64,000 nucleotides of DNA from Paludibacter sp. (GTDB lineage: Bacteria > Bacteroidota > Bacteroidia > Bacteroidales > Paludibacteraceae): the NCBI GenBank assembly GCA_028710415.1, contig JAQTUE010000010.1, forward strand, positions 1-64,000, given 5' to 3'. Below the pieces are notes generated by a model, which saw only the letters and a list, made by a program, of their open reading frames with translations, searched no databases and was not told where the DNA came from. Shown here piece after piece: positions 42,199 through 53,700 of the stretch (the stretch's first letter is position 1; every line of letters begins with the position of its first letter). Both the position numbers and the translations under genes were made by a program.

Positions 42199-45100
42199 AT
42201 GAGAAAACATCTCTTCACAATCCTGCTGACAGTTTTTTGTGTTTGCTATGCAAGTGCACAAACCACCGTTACGGGAGTAGTTAAAGATGACACCGGAGAA
42301 ACACTTCCCGGGGCATCGGTAATTATCAAAGGAACCGCAAAAGGTACCATCACTGATTTAAACGGAAAGTTCAGCCTGTCTGTAGCGAATCTAAGCACAG
42401 CGGTATTAAAAGTTTCGTATATCGGAATGAAAAATTTAGAAATGCCCCTGAAGGGAGGTCAGACTAAAGATTTGCAAATTCAACTGGAATCAAATTCCAA
42501 CCAATTGGATGAGATGGTTGTTATTGGGTATGGATCAGTCAAGAAAAAAGATTTAACAGGTTCTGTAACGACCATCAAGGGTGAATCGCTCATTAAGGTT
42601 CCTGTGTCGAATGTAGCTGAAGCCTTAACCGGTAAAATTGCCGGTGTACGCATGACTACCACCGACGGTTCTCCGGATGCAGAAGTCTTAATCCGGGTGC
42701 GTGGTGGAGGATCTATTACAGGAGATAATTCACCTCTGTATGTAGTGGATGGTTTCCCGGTAGATAAAATCAACGACATTCCTACCAATGATATTGAAGA
42801 TATTACAGTATTAAGGGATGCTTCTTCTACTGCTATCTATGGTTCCCGCGGAGCGAATGGTGTTATCCTTATTACCACCAAAAAATCGGATGGAGGAGCA
42901 TCAAGGGTCAATTACAATTCTTTTTACACAGTTAAATCGGTTGCAAAGCGCCTTAAACCCATGAATACGTACGATTATGTGATGAGTAATTATGAATATG
43001 CACTTTTAAAAAATAGCACCTCAAATTTTTTCCAGAGTTTTGGGGTATACGATGATTTAGACATCTATAAAAATGTAAATCCTATCGACTGGCAAAGTGA
43101 TATGTTCGGTGCTAATGTACTTACGCAACAACAAAATGTAAGTGTCACCGGAGGAAGTAAAACAACAAATTTTTCGGTAAGTGGTACCTATGACTACAAT
43201 GGTGGTTTGATGGTAAATAATGACTACAGCCGGTATGCATTTCAGTTTAAGTTGAATCATGAATTATCCAAGAACCTTAAAATGGGATTCAATGCCCGTA
43301 TCAGTGACCAGACGGTAAATGGTTCGGGAACACAGGGAGGTACTTATAAAGTTCGATCTTCACAGGCTGTCACTTCAGTTGCAACCAGGGGGCTATCCGA
43401 TTTCATTACAGTGGATACGAGCGCTATGACTGATGAGGAATTGCAACAGTATTTGCAAAACACCATGAGTTTGAGTGAACAGGCACAACAATATTGGAAG
43501 CGTACGAATAACCGGTCGTTTAACTTTAACGGTAGCCTGGATTGGCTTATTGTCAAGGGATTAACCGCACATGGGGAAGCGGGATACGGATATGGATTTA
43601 ATGAAGCTAAGAATTGGTGGTCGGCAACAACAACCAATGCATCGTATGTTGGCGGTATGCCACTGGCAGACTGGACCAAAACAAATGCAAGTAATTACAG
43701 GGAAGCTGTTACCCTTACATATGATTTAAAAGTACTGAATGATCATCATTTCAATGTGATGGCAGGTCAGGAACTGTCCAGCATCATGAGTAATAACACG
43801 TATATGTATGGTACTATGTACAGTAAAGCCTATGAAGCAGAGAAAGTATTTGCAAATTTCGGATCGGGCACCGGAGTTGTAACTGAAAAAAGTACCATAT
43901 CTCCGGCTGAGAATTTGAAGTCTTACTTCGGTCGTTTTAATTATTCATTTAAAGACAAATATTTACTGGCACTGACCATGCGTGAGGATGGTAGCTCTAA
44001 ATTTGGCGTTGGACATCAATATAGTTTCTACCCTGGAGTAGCCGGAGGATGGCGTATACTGGATGAGCCATTTATGGAATCTGCAAAAAAAGTGTTGTCA
44101 AATTTAAAACTTCGTCTTTCTTATGGTGAAGCCGGTAATAACAGAATACCCAATATATCATATAAGATGACATACGCGCCCAACATGGGCACAAAACGTT
44201 ATGGGGTAGGTGAAATTGCAAATAATGACTATTCGGCTGCCAATTCATTTTTAAGTAATCCATATCTGGAATGGGAAAGGGCAATTAACCGTGATTTAGG
44301 GTTAGATTTCGGTTTTCTGGATGAACGCATTAATGGAACATTGGATCTTTATTCGAATACTACAAAAAAATTACTAATTCCTCATACCATAACTGCTCCG
44401 GGTTATACATCAGTGTATGAAAATACGGCGCAAACCACAAATCAAGGTATTGAACTTAGTATTAATGCGAGTATTGTACGGAAAAAGAATTTTACGTTAG
44501 ATGCTAATTTCAATATAGGCTTTAATCAATCGAAAGTAGATGCACTTTCCAATGGGCTTGAATCCATGTCATTTGCATCCGGTTGGGCAGGTACCGACAA
44601 CAAAAACCAGGAAGATTATATTGTAAAAGTAGGACAACCCATTGGACAGATTTATGGTTGGGTTAGCGACGGTTACTATACTACTAATGATTTTGATTCC
44701 TACGATGCAGCAAAAAAAGCGTATGTATTAAAAGCAGGAGTTGCTTCAACAGGTTTATTGGGTGGTGCTATAGGAATTCGTCCGGGAACAATGAAGTTGC
44801 GTGATATTAGCGGACCTAACGGGGTCGCTGACGGTATTGTAGATAGTTATGACCGGGTAGTAATCGGTGATACCAATCCTCTTTTTCAAGGAGGTTTCGG
44901 ATTAAACTCTTCCTGTTATGGTTTTGATTTGAACGCTAATTTCACTTTTACAGTAGGGAATGATATTTACAATGCAAATAAGATCGGTACTACACAACAA
45001 TATCGTAGTGGTACCTATCCGAATATGTTGGATATCATGAATCAAAGGAACAGCTATTCGTATATGAATCCTGCAACGGGTCAGTTAATGACTAGCCTGG

Positions 45101-45462
45101 CAGATCTGGCAGCTTACAACGAAGGAGCAAATGCAAAGCAATATTGGTCCCCTTATTCAGTAGGGAACACTACCGTCGTACCAACATCGTGGGCTATAGA
45201 AGATGGCTCTTTTCTTCGTTTGCAGTCTCTGACAATAGGTTATACATTGCCTAAGAAGGTGATCGCTAAATTGAAGATTCAGAATTTACGTGTTTATACT
45301 ACAGCAACCAATCTTTTCATCCTAACCAATTATTCAGGGTTTGATCCGGAAATCAGTTCTTCTGTCAGAAACAGTTCGTATTCAAATCTGACTCCAGGAA
45401 TCGACTATTCCAGTTATCCTAAGAGTCGCGGATATACTTTTGGTTTAAATATCAGCTTCTAA
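42199..45462 (+). CDS. susC: SusC/RagA-type TonB-linked outer-membrane transporter
   Basis: A 1087-residue importer of glycan oligosaccharides across the outer membrane, powered by TonB and capped by its SusD partner. In order: signal peptide (to ...YASAQ21), CarboxypepD_reg-like domain (VTGVVKDDTGETLPGASV), TonB box region DEMVVIGYGSVKKKD (104-118), plug ending SSTAIYGSRGANGVILITT, then the beta-barrel ending KSRGYTFGLNISF. susD follows directly. The bases around its start (42179-42207) are complementary to the 5' end of the candidate small RNAs at 6.8-7.8 kb. The pectin-esterase neighbours suggest a pectic substrate. Confidence 0.95.
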   Translation: MRKHLFTILLTVFCVCYASAQTTVTGVVKDDTGETLPGASVIIKGTAKGTITDLNGKFSLSVANLSTAVLKVSYIGMKNLEMPLKGGQTKDLQIQLESNSNQLDEMVVIGYGSVKKKDLTGSVTTIKGESLIKVPVSNVAEALTGKIAGVRMTTTDGSPDAEVLIRVRGGGSITGDNSPLYVVDGFPVDKINDIPTNDIEDITVLRDASSTAIYGSRGANGVILITTKKSDGGASRVNYNSFYTVKSVAKRLKPMNTYDYVMSNYEYALLKNSTSNFFQSFGVYDDLDIYKNVNPIDWQSDMFGANVLTQQQNVSVTGGSKTTNFSVSGTYDYNGGLMVNNDYSRYAFQFKLNHELSKNLKMGFNARISDQTVNGSGTQGGTYKVRSSQAVTSVATRGLSDFITVDTSAMTDEELQQYLQNTMSLSEQAQQYWKRTNNRSFNFNGSLDWLIVKGLTAHGEAGYGYGFNEAKNWWSATTTNASYVGGMPLADWTKTNASNYREAVTLTYDLKVLNDHHFNVMAGQELSSIMSNNTYMYGTMYSKAYEAEKVFANFGSGTGVVTEKSTISPAENLKSYFGRFNYSFKDKYLLALTMREDGSSKFGVGHQYSFYPGVAGGWRILDEPFMESAKKVLSNLKLRLSYGEAGNNRIPNISYKMTYAPNMGTKRYGVGEIANNDYSAANSFLSNPYLEWERAINRDLGLDFGFLDERINGTLDLYSNTTKKLLIPHTITAPGYTSVYENTAQTTNQGIELSINASIVRKKNFTLDANFNIGFNQSKVDALSNGLESMSFASGWAGTDNKNQEDYIVKVGQPIGQIYGWVSDGYYTTNDFDSYDAAKKAYVLKAGVASTGLLGGAIGIRPGTMKLRDISGPNGVADGIVDSYDRVVIGDTNPLFQGGFGLNSSCYGFDLNANFTFTVGNDIYNANKIGTTQQYRSGTYPNMLDIMNQRNSYSYMNPATGQLMTSLADLAAYNEGANAKQYWSPYSVGNTTVVPTSWAIEDGSFLRLQSLTIGYTLPKKVIAKLKIQNLRVYTTATNLFILTNYSGFDPEISSSVRNSSYSNLTPGIDYSSYPKSRGYTFGLNISF

Positions 45463-45507
45463 TCCGTGAATATGTTTAAAAATACTAAAATTGAAAATTT
45501 AAGTGTC

Positions 45508-47637
45508 ATGAAGAAAAAAATAAATATATTAATTGCAACTTTGGGGATATTGACCCTATCATCCTGCAATGATTTTCTCAATGTAAGTTCCCCATCACAA
45601 GCTGATACAAAATTTGTATTCAGTAATACTGAAGACGCCCAAAAGGTGCTGATGGGTGTATACGTAAAATTCTGTGAAGACCCGTATACTTCCCGCATGT
45701 CAAATGCCTGGATGCAAAACACCGATGTTGAAGCTTTTAATCCAAATGCCGGATTGCCAAGTGGTGGACATCGTTCTGATCTGTTTGGTTTACAGGCATC
45801 TGCCGACGTATCGTTCTCCGATATATACAATGGCTGGAATAATAACTATCAAGCTATTGACAGGGCAAATCAGGTAATAGATGGAATCAAATCAAGTGCT
45901 GTCAGTAAGGATGCAGAGATGCAACAGATGCTTGGCGAAGCTTATTGTTTAAAAGCCTATCGTTACTGGATGCTTTGTAACTTCTGGGGAGATGTACCCT
46001 ATTTTGATATACCGGCTAAACTTGGTGATGAACTGGATAAACCGAAGGCAGATAAAAATATTATCTACAGTAAAAGCCTTCAGGATCTTGTAAATATTGA
46101 GGGAGTTATGAAATTTTCGGATGCTAATACAGGTGGAATTGAGCGTATGAATCGTGATTTTGCGTTGGGACTGATAGCACGAATTGCACTTTTCAGGGCA
46201 GGATATGGCATGACTGCAGATGGAACAACGAAGCGGGCAGACGATTACCTGGATGTTGCCAATAATACTGAGTTGGCTGTTACTTACACGGATAATGATG
46301 GAAATGTTCAGAAAGCAACTACTTATACCGACTATTATAAAATGGCTAAAAATTATGCGCAGAAGCTCATTAATTTGAAACCGCGCGCATTGCGAAGTGA
46401 CTTTGTTTCTATATTTAAAGACGAATGTCAATACATAGTAAAAAATAATGATGAAGTACTTTATGAAATAGCATTTGCAGAATCATATGGTGGTGACGTG
46501 GGTTGGTGTATTGGTGTTGCCAATACCGGAACCTGCGCAAATGGAAATACTACTGCTCAGGTAGGAGTAAGTCCATTGTACTATATGTCATTCGCAGACA
46601 ATGATGTCCGTCGGGATGCCACTTGTGCCCGTTATTCAAATGTAAATGATACCGTTGCAGCATGTGGTAATGTCACAAATCTTTTTGTCGGAAAATGGAA
46701 TCGCGCCTGGGCAACCAAAGCATTAGGATCAGGATCCTCAAAAGGAACCGGTATAAACTGGCCTTTGATGCGTTATTCGGATGTCCTGTTGATGCTTGCC
46801 GAAGCTGAAAATGAACTCAACGGTGTGACCGATGTAGCTAAATTGGCCCTTAAAGAAGTTCGTGCCCGTGCCTTTGTAAACAGTCCTACGTATAGTAACG
46901 ATGTTGATGGGTATGTTGACAGTGTTGCCGGTAGCAAAGATGTATTTTTCAAGGCTATTGTAAATGAACGTGCCTGGGAATTTGGAGGTGAATGCTTACG
47001 CAGATTCGATCTTATTCGTTGGAATAATTATGGAGAAATTATCAATAAAGCTGTATCTGATTTAAATAATTGGTCCATCTCTACTGATTCAGTTTTAATG
47101 AGTAGCGTGCAGAGCACTTATCCGAATGCTTATAAGTTTAAAAATTGGGCGGATAATCTGTATTATACAAAGTCAGGAAACAAACTCGTATGGGTAAATA
47201 ATAAATACAGAGTTACCGACCTGACTACTGTAGCAGGAAAGTATAAAGTGAGCTGGGGTACATATTTGCTAAAAAAAGTAACTACGTATACGTATAATGG
47301 AGTATCGTATAGTAAGGTTACGAAAACTACAAATACTGATGGAACACTTACGTATTCGCTGGATGGACTTGTTTCAGTTACAGTGGCAAGTTCGGATGTT
47401 ACAGGTATCCAGAAAGTTGTATCTTACCAGGCCGGTGATCTTGCAACCCGTTTATATCGTGGGTATACCGGTACAGCCGGTGCCGGTATTGGACCTGTAC
47501 CCTATTTGATGCCAATTGGTACTTTGACTTTATCGTCGAGTAAGGTGTTGAATAACAACGGATATGGATTTTCGAACACGTTCGTACAGAACGATGTTAA
47601 TAAAGAATTCGCAAGTGTTGCAACAGATTATAAATAA
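45508..47637 (+). CDS. susD: SusD/RagB-type glycan-binding lipoprotein
   Basis: The 709-residue protein has a lipoprotein signal ending LTLSSC (Cys20) and the SusD opening NDFLNVSSPSQADTKFVF. It then shows the alpha-helical TPR-like core (DIYNGWNNNYQAIDRANQVI, LGEAYCLKAYRYWML) and the C-terminal RAWEFGGECLRRFDLIRW motif. It is surface exposed and closes over SusC to capture oligosaccharides. I start at the ATG giving MKKKINILIATLG; fourteen open codons upstream precede it. It is larger than usual, with an extra 100-150 residues near the end. Confidence 0.93.
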   Translation: MKKKINILIATLGILTLSSCNDFLNVSSPSQADTKFVFSNTEDAQKVLMGVYVKFCEDPYTSRMSNAWMQNTDVEAFNPNAGLPSGGHRSDLFGLQASADVSFSDIYNGWNNNYQAIDRANQVIDGIKSSAVSKDAEMQQMLGEAYCLKAYRYWMLCNFWGDVPYFDIPAKLGDELDKPKADKNIIYSKSLQDLVNIEGVMKFSDANTGGIERMNRDFALGLIARIALFRAGYGMTADGTTKRADDYLDVANNTELAVTYTDNDGNVQKATTYTDYYKMAKNYAQKLINLKPRALRSDFVSIFKDECQYIVKNNDEVLYEIAFAESYGGDVGWCIGVANTGTCANGNTTAQVGVSPLYYMSFADNDVRRDATCARYSNVNDTVAACGNVTNLFVGKWNRAWATKALGSGSSKGTGINWPLMRYSDVLLMLAEAENELNGVTDVAKLALKEVRARAFVNSPTYSNDVDGYVDSVAGSKDVFFKAIVNERAWEFGGECLRRFDLIRWNNYGEIINKAVSDLNNWSISTDSVLMSSVQSTYPNAYKFKNWADNLYYTKSGNKLVWVNNKYRVTDLTTVAGKYKVSWGTYLLKKVTTYTYNGVSYSKVTKTTNTDGTLTYSLDGLVSVTVASSDVTGIQKVVSYQAGDLATRLYRGYTGTAGAGIGPVPYLMPIGTLTLSSSKVLNNNGYGFSNTFVQNDVNKEFASVATDYK

Positions 47638-47652
47638 TAATAATGTTCGAAT

Positions 47653-49371
47653 ATGAAAAAGATATTTTATAAATTAATTTTGATGGTTGTGGCAGTGACA
47701 ACGTGCTCAGCAATTTTATCAGGTTGCTCAGACGACTTGTTACCGGGAGCCACACGCCTGTTTCGCCCTATTATAGCAAGCGATAATATAGTTGCAGGAC
47801 TTGATGTAGATACTGTACCCTATATCAAATTAAAATGGGATAAGTATGCTGATGCAAATCAGTATGTGGTAAAAGTTATTGCATCTGATGGCACAGATTC
47901 TGCCACCATTACCACAGATTCAGTGTCATGTATTTTCTTAAATTTGAAATTTGATAAGGAATATAATATCAAAATTCACTCTGTAAATACAACAAAGAAA
48001 CTGGAGTCCAAAGATTATGTTACAAATGTAATCACTCCAGATTTTCCAACACAACTGGTAAATATCTCTGCATCTAATATCATAGATACTCAGGTACGTA
48101 TTGGATGGAATACAACAGAAAATGGAAAAGCGACTGTTTTTGATACGATTAGAGTTTATAATGTGACTAATGATAGTCTGGAAGTAAGTTCACCAGTTGC
48201 ATCGGATGAGCTGACTTCAGGTCAGAAAATTATCAGAAAATTACATCCTTCAACAAAATATCGTGTTGAAGCTTATAAGAGTGGTAAATTCAAAGGAAAG
48301 AAGCTTTTCACTACTACATCAGCTGAGAATTATTCTGGCTTAGTAATTGACCTACGTGGATTGACTGCAACAGATAGTTACAAGTATTTTTCAGTTGTTT
48401 CAGGTTCATTGTATGCAAATAGTGTCGATTCAATCGTGAAGGCAAATCCAGATCAAAATATCACATTCGTTCTTCAGGGTGGTGTGACCTATCGTATGCC
48501 TACATTAGTGCTTCCTGCCACAACCGGTAAGATTAAGTTTGCAACGGGTTTAAGCCTGAATGGGAAAGCATCATTTGCCGTAAGCGGCAACTTTAATGCT
48601 GCTGCCGGTACAATCATCGGGGGATTAGAATTCCAGAAGATATTCTTTACCGATGCTCCTTTAGAAGGCAAGGGCCGGGGAGTGGGAGACTTAAACTACG
48701 GGGGTACCTATTTGTTCAATTTTAGTGGAGCAGATTCTGAAATCAAGGGCATAAAAATCAGTGACTGTACAATCAAATACAAACGTGGTATCTTACGTTG
48801 CCAAACAGCAGCCGTAACTGTAGACACAATTAGAATAGATAATTGCATTATTGATTCAATTGGTGGATACGGTGTTATTAATACAGATGTTGCCACTTCT
48901 AAAATTACGAATATCACAGTAACAAACAGCACGCTATCCAGCTGTGCGGTTTTGTTTAGTGGAGCAAAACAATTTGCAAGTCCGATAAATTCAATTGATA
49001 TTGAAAATAATACATTTGTATATTGCATCTCAAATGGTAAATATATTTTCGATTATAATGGATGTACTGTTTCAAGTTTTATTTTGAAGAACTGTGTATT
49101 TGGAATAGGTGGAAAAAATCCTGCTGAAGTTCTTACTACCGGAATTAAAGGGTGGAGTGGAACTGTTGTTCCTACAGCAGATGGCTGTTACTTTACCAGC
49201 GACTATTTATGGGTGTTAACTACGGGAACTACAACTCCGGCAGCTCAGATTCCAGGAATTACGCTGACTACTAACACTGCTCAGACATTTGAGGATCCAA
49301 CTAAGAGCAACTTCAAAGTTATAAGTACCGAATTGAAGAAGGTAAAAGCCGGTGACCCAAGATGGTACTAA
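47653..49371 (+). CDS. Surface lipoprotein with FN3-like and DUF4957/DUF5123 beta-helix regions
   Basis: The 572-residue protein has a lipoprotein signal (ILSGC, Cys25). One or two fibronectin III-like domains follow (KLKWDKYADANQYVVKVIAS, then VRIGWNTTENGK). From about residue 225 it turns into repeats like IKGIKISDCTIKYKRGILR and ITVTNSTLSSCAVLFSGA, the right-handed beta-helix pattern of DUF4957/DUF5123 proteins found in pectin loci. It is the third gene of the susCD operon and a candidate surface glycan-binding protein; pectate-lyase activity is possible, but I see no catalytic set. Confidence 0.82.
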   Translation: MKKIFYKLILMVVAVTTCSAILSGCSDDLLPGATRLFRPIIASDNIVAGLDVDTVPYIKLKWDKYADANQYVVKVIASDGTDSATITTDSVSCIFLNLKFDKEYNIKIHSVNTTKKLESKDYVTNVITPDFPTQLVNISASNIIDTQVRIGWNTTENGKATVFDTIRVYNVTNDSLEVSSPVASDELTSGQKIIRKLHPSTKYRVEAYKSGKFKGKKLFTTTSAENYSGLVIDLRGLTATDSYKYFSVVSGSLYANSVDSIVKANPDQNITFVLQGGVTYRMPTLVLPATTGKIKFATGLSLNGKASFAVSGNFNAAAGTIIGGLEFQKIFFTDAPLEGKGRGVGDLNYGGTYLFNFSGADSEIKGIKISDCTIKYKRGILRCQTAAVTVDTIRIDNCIIDSIGGYGVINTDVATSKITNITVTNSTLSSCAVLFSGAKQFASPINSIDIENNTFVYCISNGKYIFDYNGCTVSSFILKNCVFGIGGKNPAEVLTTGIKGWSGTVVPTADGCYFTSDYLWVLTTGTTTPAAQIPGITLTTNTAQTFEDPTKSNFKVISTELKKVKAGDPRWY

Positions 49372-49391
49372 TAAATGGTACTAATAAATAT

Positions 49392-49426
49392 ATACCTGCG
49401 GAATTACGGTTCCGCAGGTATCTTTT
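49392..49426 (+). terminator. Terminator of the susCD operon
   Basis: Perfect 12-bp stem ATACCTGCGGAA / TTCCGCAGGTAT with loop TTACGG and a short T run, 20 bases after the third gene. Confidence 0.85.
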
Positions 49427-49434
49427 AAATTGCT

Positions 49435-50076
49435 ATGAGATTAACTAATTATTTATTTCTTTGCTGTCTTACGGTATTGTTTTTCAGTTGTAATTCACAT
49501 CAACAGCAAAAGGGTGATTCCATAAAGAATTCAACTGCTGAGGTGACTGGCAAAGTAGAAAAAGAAGTCCTATCCCAAAATACCAATGCTATTGGCCCGT
49601 TTCACTGGGGCATTAACGATGATGGCTATAATAAGATTTTGGCTGGTTGGACAAAGCAACTTACCAAAAGCGGATTTGTTAGTATTGCAGATAACAAAAT
49701 CAAAAGCAATGGTATAATTCCTCAATATGATAAAGACGGACATCTCAATAAAATAACAATACATTTTCAAAAATTCAACATACATCCGGAGACAGATTAT
49801 ACAGAAGAAGAGAAGATGCAAATTGAGCAGTTGCTCCAGGATCATAACAAAAAAATAAAGCAACTTATCGACTCTTTCTCTGAAATTTATGGAGATGCCA
49901 GTGATAACAACTTTAATGAAAGCTCAATTGAAATGTATTCAATAAGCGGAGTGAAAACAATAACACAATGGCAAACGAAAGAAACACTCGTTGCTCTGAA
50001 TATCCAAAATAAAACCTTCGATACAATGACAGGTTGCGAGATGGAAATGTGGATAGAATTAAAAAAAACAAACTGA
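49435..50076 (+). CDS. Hypothetical lipoprotein
   Basis: The 213-residue protein has a lipoprotein signal (LTVLFFSC, Cys19), an Asn/Gln/Lys-rich linker, and a globular part with AIGPFHWGINDDGYNKILAG and a helical HNKKIKQLIDSFSEIYGDAS. I know no family. It starts right after the susCD terminator and ends just before its own, so it is a single-gene unit. Its presence inside the pectin locus does not prove a role in it. Confidence 0.65.
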   Translation: MRLTNYLFLCCLTVLFFSCNSHQQQKGDSIKNSTAEVTGKVEKEVLSQNTNAIGPFHWGINDDGYNKILAGWTKQLTKSGFVSIADNKIKSNGIIPQYDKDGHLNKITIHFQKFNIHPETDYTEEEKMQIEQLLQDHNKKIKQLIDSFSEIYGDASDNNFNESSIEMYSISGVKTITQWQTKETLVALNIQNKTFDTMTGCEMEMWIELKKTN

Positions 50077-50102
50077 TACCAGTCTTTAAGAATACATAAA
50101 AA

Positions 50103-50133
50103 CGCTTCTCCATTTTAAGAGAAGCATTTTTTT
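50103..50133 (+). terminator. Terminator after the lipoprotein gene
   Basis: GCTTCTC / GAGAAGC stem with loop CATTTTAA followed by seven T. Confidence 0.85.
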
Positions 50134-50665
50134 ATCCTCAGTCTTAATTTCTGCCTTTCTTGAATAGTCGGTTTATATTATTATACTTCTCAATCTGATC
50201 AAAAAAGTTACTTTCGATAGATTATCCATTAGATATGAAGTCACCCCGAATAGAGTGTTTGTAAGCAGTGCTGATCTGATCTGATCTGCTTTGTTTTGTT
50301 TTGTTTTGTTTTGGCTTTTAGGCTTAGAGTAGCATTCCTTCCCCTCATATTACAGTCTAATTCTCGTAACTCATGAATAAATCAGGATTCTTGTTATTAC
50401 TGAAATATGTAATAGGACAAATATACTTCAGCAGGTCAATATTCGACTTCACACAAAATACTTCTCATAAGTAGGATTTCTTTTGTAGCGAAATACTAAA
50501 CAAATTATAGGGCTTTATACCTTTCTTACTACTTAAATCAATCATTGCAATTATTTAGTATGGAAAATGGTTAAACCAATACAAAAACCTCACAGAAAGA
50601 TGCTTTTGACTAAAAAGTACACCTTATTTACCAATAAATAGACAATGGAAACATATTTACACGTG
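50134..50665. other. Spacer with microsatellite upstream of the first pectinesterase
   Basis: Non-coding. At 50271-50314 three ctgat words are followed by five tttgt words, a tract able to slip in length. It lies about 400 bases upstream of the pectinesterase start, so any effect on that gene would be indirect. Confidence 0.5.
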
Positions 50666-50673
50666 TATATTTG
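50666..50673 (+). promoter_or_regulatory. -7 box of first pectinesterase promoter
   Basis: TATATTTG fits TAnnTTTG and would give a leader of about 40 bases before the ATG at 50721. No clear -33 TTTG is present, so this is tentative. Confidence 0.4.
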
Positions 50674-50720
50674 CCAAGAGAAATCAATCTTAAACCAAAT
50701 CATATTTAAATTTAATGCTC

Positions 50721-53700
50721 ATGAAACTAAAATTACTTTCATTCATCACCTTCTTAGTTCTCTCATTGCATCTTCTTGCCGAAGAAAAACTACTTTACAG
50801 TGATACTTTTCAGGGTTGGACTGCAATAGCAGCATCTGCCACCGAAACTGCCGTATCAAAAACCACCGATTTCTCTAACGAAACATTGACATTCAAGTTA
50901 ATGAACGTCGCTGTGGATCCGACCAAATATGACATTACCCGTTTCAGCTATCCTTTAGTTTCAACAGGTGCTATGGTTAGCTCTAAAATGGCTGCAGCAA
51001 CTGATCCTTGTTATATTGAGCTTTCTCCGCTAAAGTCAATTACCAAAATATATATAACTGAAGGAGCAACGGGCAGTAACCGTGGATTCAAAGTCTGGAA
51101 GAAAGCCGATGGTGATGCTGACTGGATTGCAATATACAGCAATGTCGCCAGTCCTGCGGGTGGAGATAGTACTACCATCGCAATTCCGGGTAGTCAGACC
51201 AATGTTGCATTGAAGTTTACCAACCTTGCTTATGCACAAAATGCGTATCTGTTTGATTTGAAGATTTATGGGGATTACTCCTCAACAGTACAACAGGTTG
51301 CACTTACTACAGGCACAAATATTGTGAATGCCGGGACGATTACCAAATATCCAAACAGCGATACGTATGATGTGAATACAACCGTAAAACTGACTGCAAC
51401 AAAGAATTTCGGTTACAATTTTGCGAAATGGGTAGATGAAAATGGGGTTGAACTTTCAACTGAAAATCCATATTCAATAGTGCTGGGTGCAAACAAAACA
51501 GTGTCTGCTGTTTTCGATCCGGTAACAACATACAATTTTACTGTGACTACCCAAGGCAGCCAATGGGGAAGTGTAACGTTAACCCCTGCACCTGTCAATG
51601 GCAAATACGAAACAGGTACCATTGTTTCTATGACCGCTGTTCCCAATGCCGTTGTAAACTTCCTGAACTGGGAAGACCAGACAACAGGTCTTTCGCGTTC
51701 CGTTCAGGTGGATGCTGACAAAACATTCACGGCTTCTTTTGATGAAATTCCCTTTATCGTAGGTTGGAATTTCAAAGTTCAAACTCCTACTTCCGACCGC
51801 TCCGGTGACTTTTTCTCTGAGACAACCAATACGGGTTTATTCACTGTAAAAAACCCTGATGGTACTTCAATGGGGTGGTTGCCTCGTATGGCAAGTTTTT
51901 CACCGTCGTATCCATGTGTTCAGTTGTGGACGCCGGCTGTTAACTTCTCCACACCCCGTTGCTTTCAGGCTTCGTTCTCAACCGTTGGATATAAAAATAT
52001 TCAATTAAAATCAATGGTTAGCGGTACCTATCACATGTATCCGGTTATTCAACTGCAATATTCTATTGATGGCATCAACTTCACGAAATTGAATGAAGTA
52101 AATGTTACTTCGGCCTATGGAAGTGCATGGGCCGATTTAAATGCTGTATTGCCGGTAGATGCAGAAGAACAGGCAAAAGTAACTATTCGCTGGATAGCTG
52201 ACACAAACAGTTCTCCATTACTGGGTAATGCCGTAGATGTGGATGGTACAGCCATAACCAATATTTATGTGTATGCCGATAAATTGTTGATAAACGATGT
52301 AACTCCACCAAGCCTTATTGCCACAGTACCTGCCGCAGGAGCAACCAATGCTTCAGCCAATGGCTCTATTGTCCTGACATTCGACGAAAAACTAAAAGTT
52401 GGAACAGGTGTCTGTTCACTTGGAACAACTGCATTGACTCCATCTTTCGGTTCTAAAACCATCACTTTTGCTTACAGTAAGCTGAGCTATAATACCGATT
52501 ATACCTTCACCATCCCTGCCGGGGCACTTACCGATCTTTCGGGGAATGCGTTTGCAGGTACAATTATTCATTTCAAAACCATGAATCGTCCGCAACCAAT
52601 TGCAAAAGTGTTTGATGCGGTGATTGCAAAAGATGGAACAGGTGATTTTACAACTATCCAGGATGCCATTGATGCTGCTCCGGCGGGTGCCACCAAACCC
52701 TATCTTATTCTTGTGAAGAACGGAACGTATACCGGGCATGTTGATATTCCTTCTACCAAACCCTTTATTCACCTGATAGGCCAGTTCCGCGACAGTGTGG
52801 TGATTGCCGATAATCGTTTATGCGGTTCCACCGGTGACCCTGCCGTTACTGTTTATGCAATTGACCCGGGAGCCACTGTATGTGTTAAATCTGCCGACTG
52901 TTATTTTGAAAATATCACTTTCAGCAACAGCTACGGGTATACAGCTCAGGCCGGTCCTCAGGCATTGGCAGTATTTACCAACAATGACAGGCTGATCTTT
53001 AAAAACTGCTGGATGCGCAGTTATCAGGACACGTATATGACCGGTAGCGGTATGGCTTATCGTGGGTATCTGACCAATTGTAAGATTGAAGGAGCCGTTG
53101 ATTTTATCTATGGACAGGGAGATTTCTTCTTCGACAGATGTACCATTTATTGTACCCGACCTGCCGGTGGATACATTGTAGCACCGAATCACCCCGTAGG
53201 AACTAAATGGGGATATGTGTTCAGCAACAGTACGCTTGATGGAAATGCAGGAGTTGTAACATACCTGGGACGTCCATGGCATGCCGCCCCAAAGACTTCA
53301 TTTTTTAATACAACCTGTAAAATCGGTATCTATCCGGTTGGCTGGTGGTATACCATGGGAGGAATCCCTGCTGTTTTTGCCGATTACAATACCATGGATA
53401 TGAATGGTAATCCGATTGATTTGAGTCAACGTATCACCGAATATCAATACACGGTAACCAACACGGACGGATCGACCAGTATCGTAAAAGGAACTGCTAA
53501 GAACTCGTTTACAGATGCTGAAGCAGCTACTTACACTTATGAAAATGTAACGGCGGGTACCGATAGCTGGGATCCAAAAATCAAAACTGAAGTAACCGAT
53601 GCACCTTTAGTATCATTAGCTGGCTCTTCCGTTTCGTGGAATGCAGTGGATTATGCTATTTGCTATGTGGTCATTTCGAATGGTAAAATTGTAAAGACAA

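Noticed and set aside
47653..49371. Pectate lyase
   Set aside because: The beta-helix is clear, but I could not find the calcium-binding Asp set or catalytic Lys/Arg, so I call it a binding lipoprotein.
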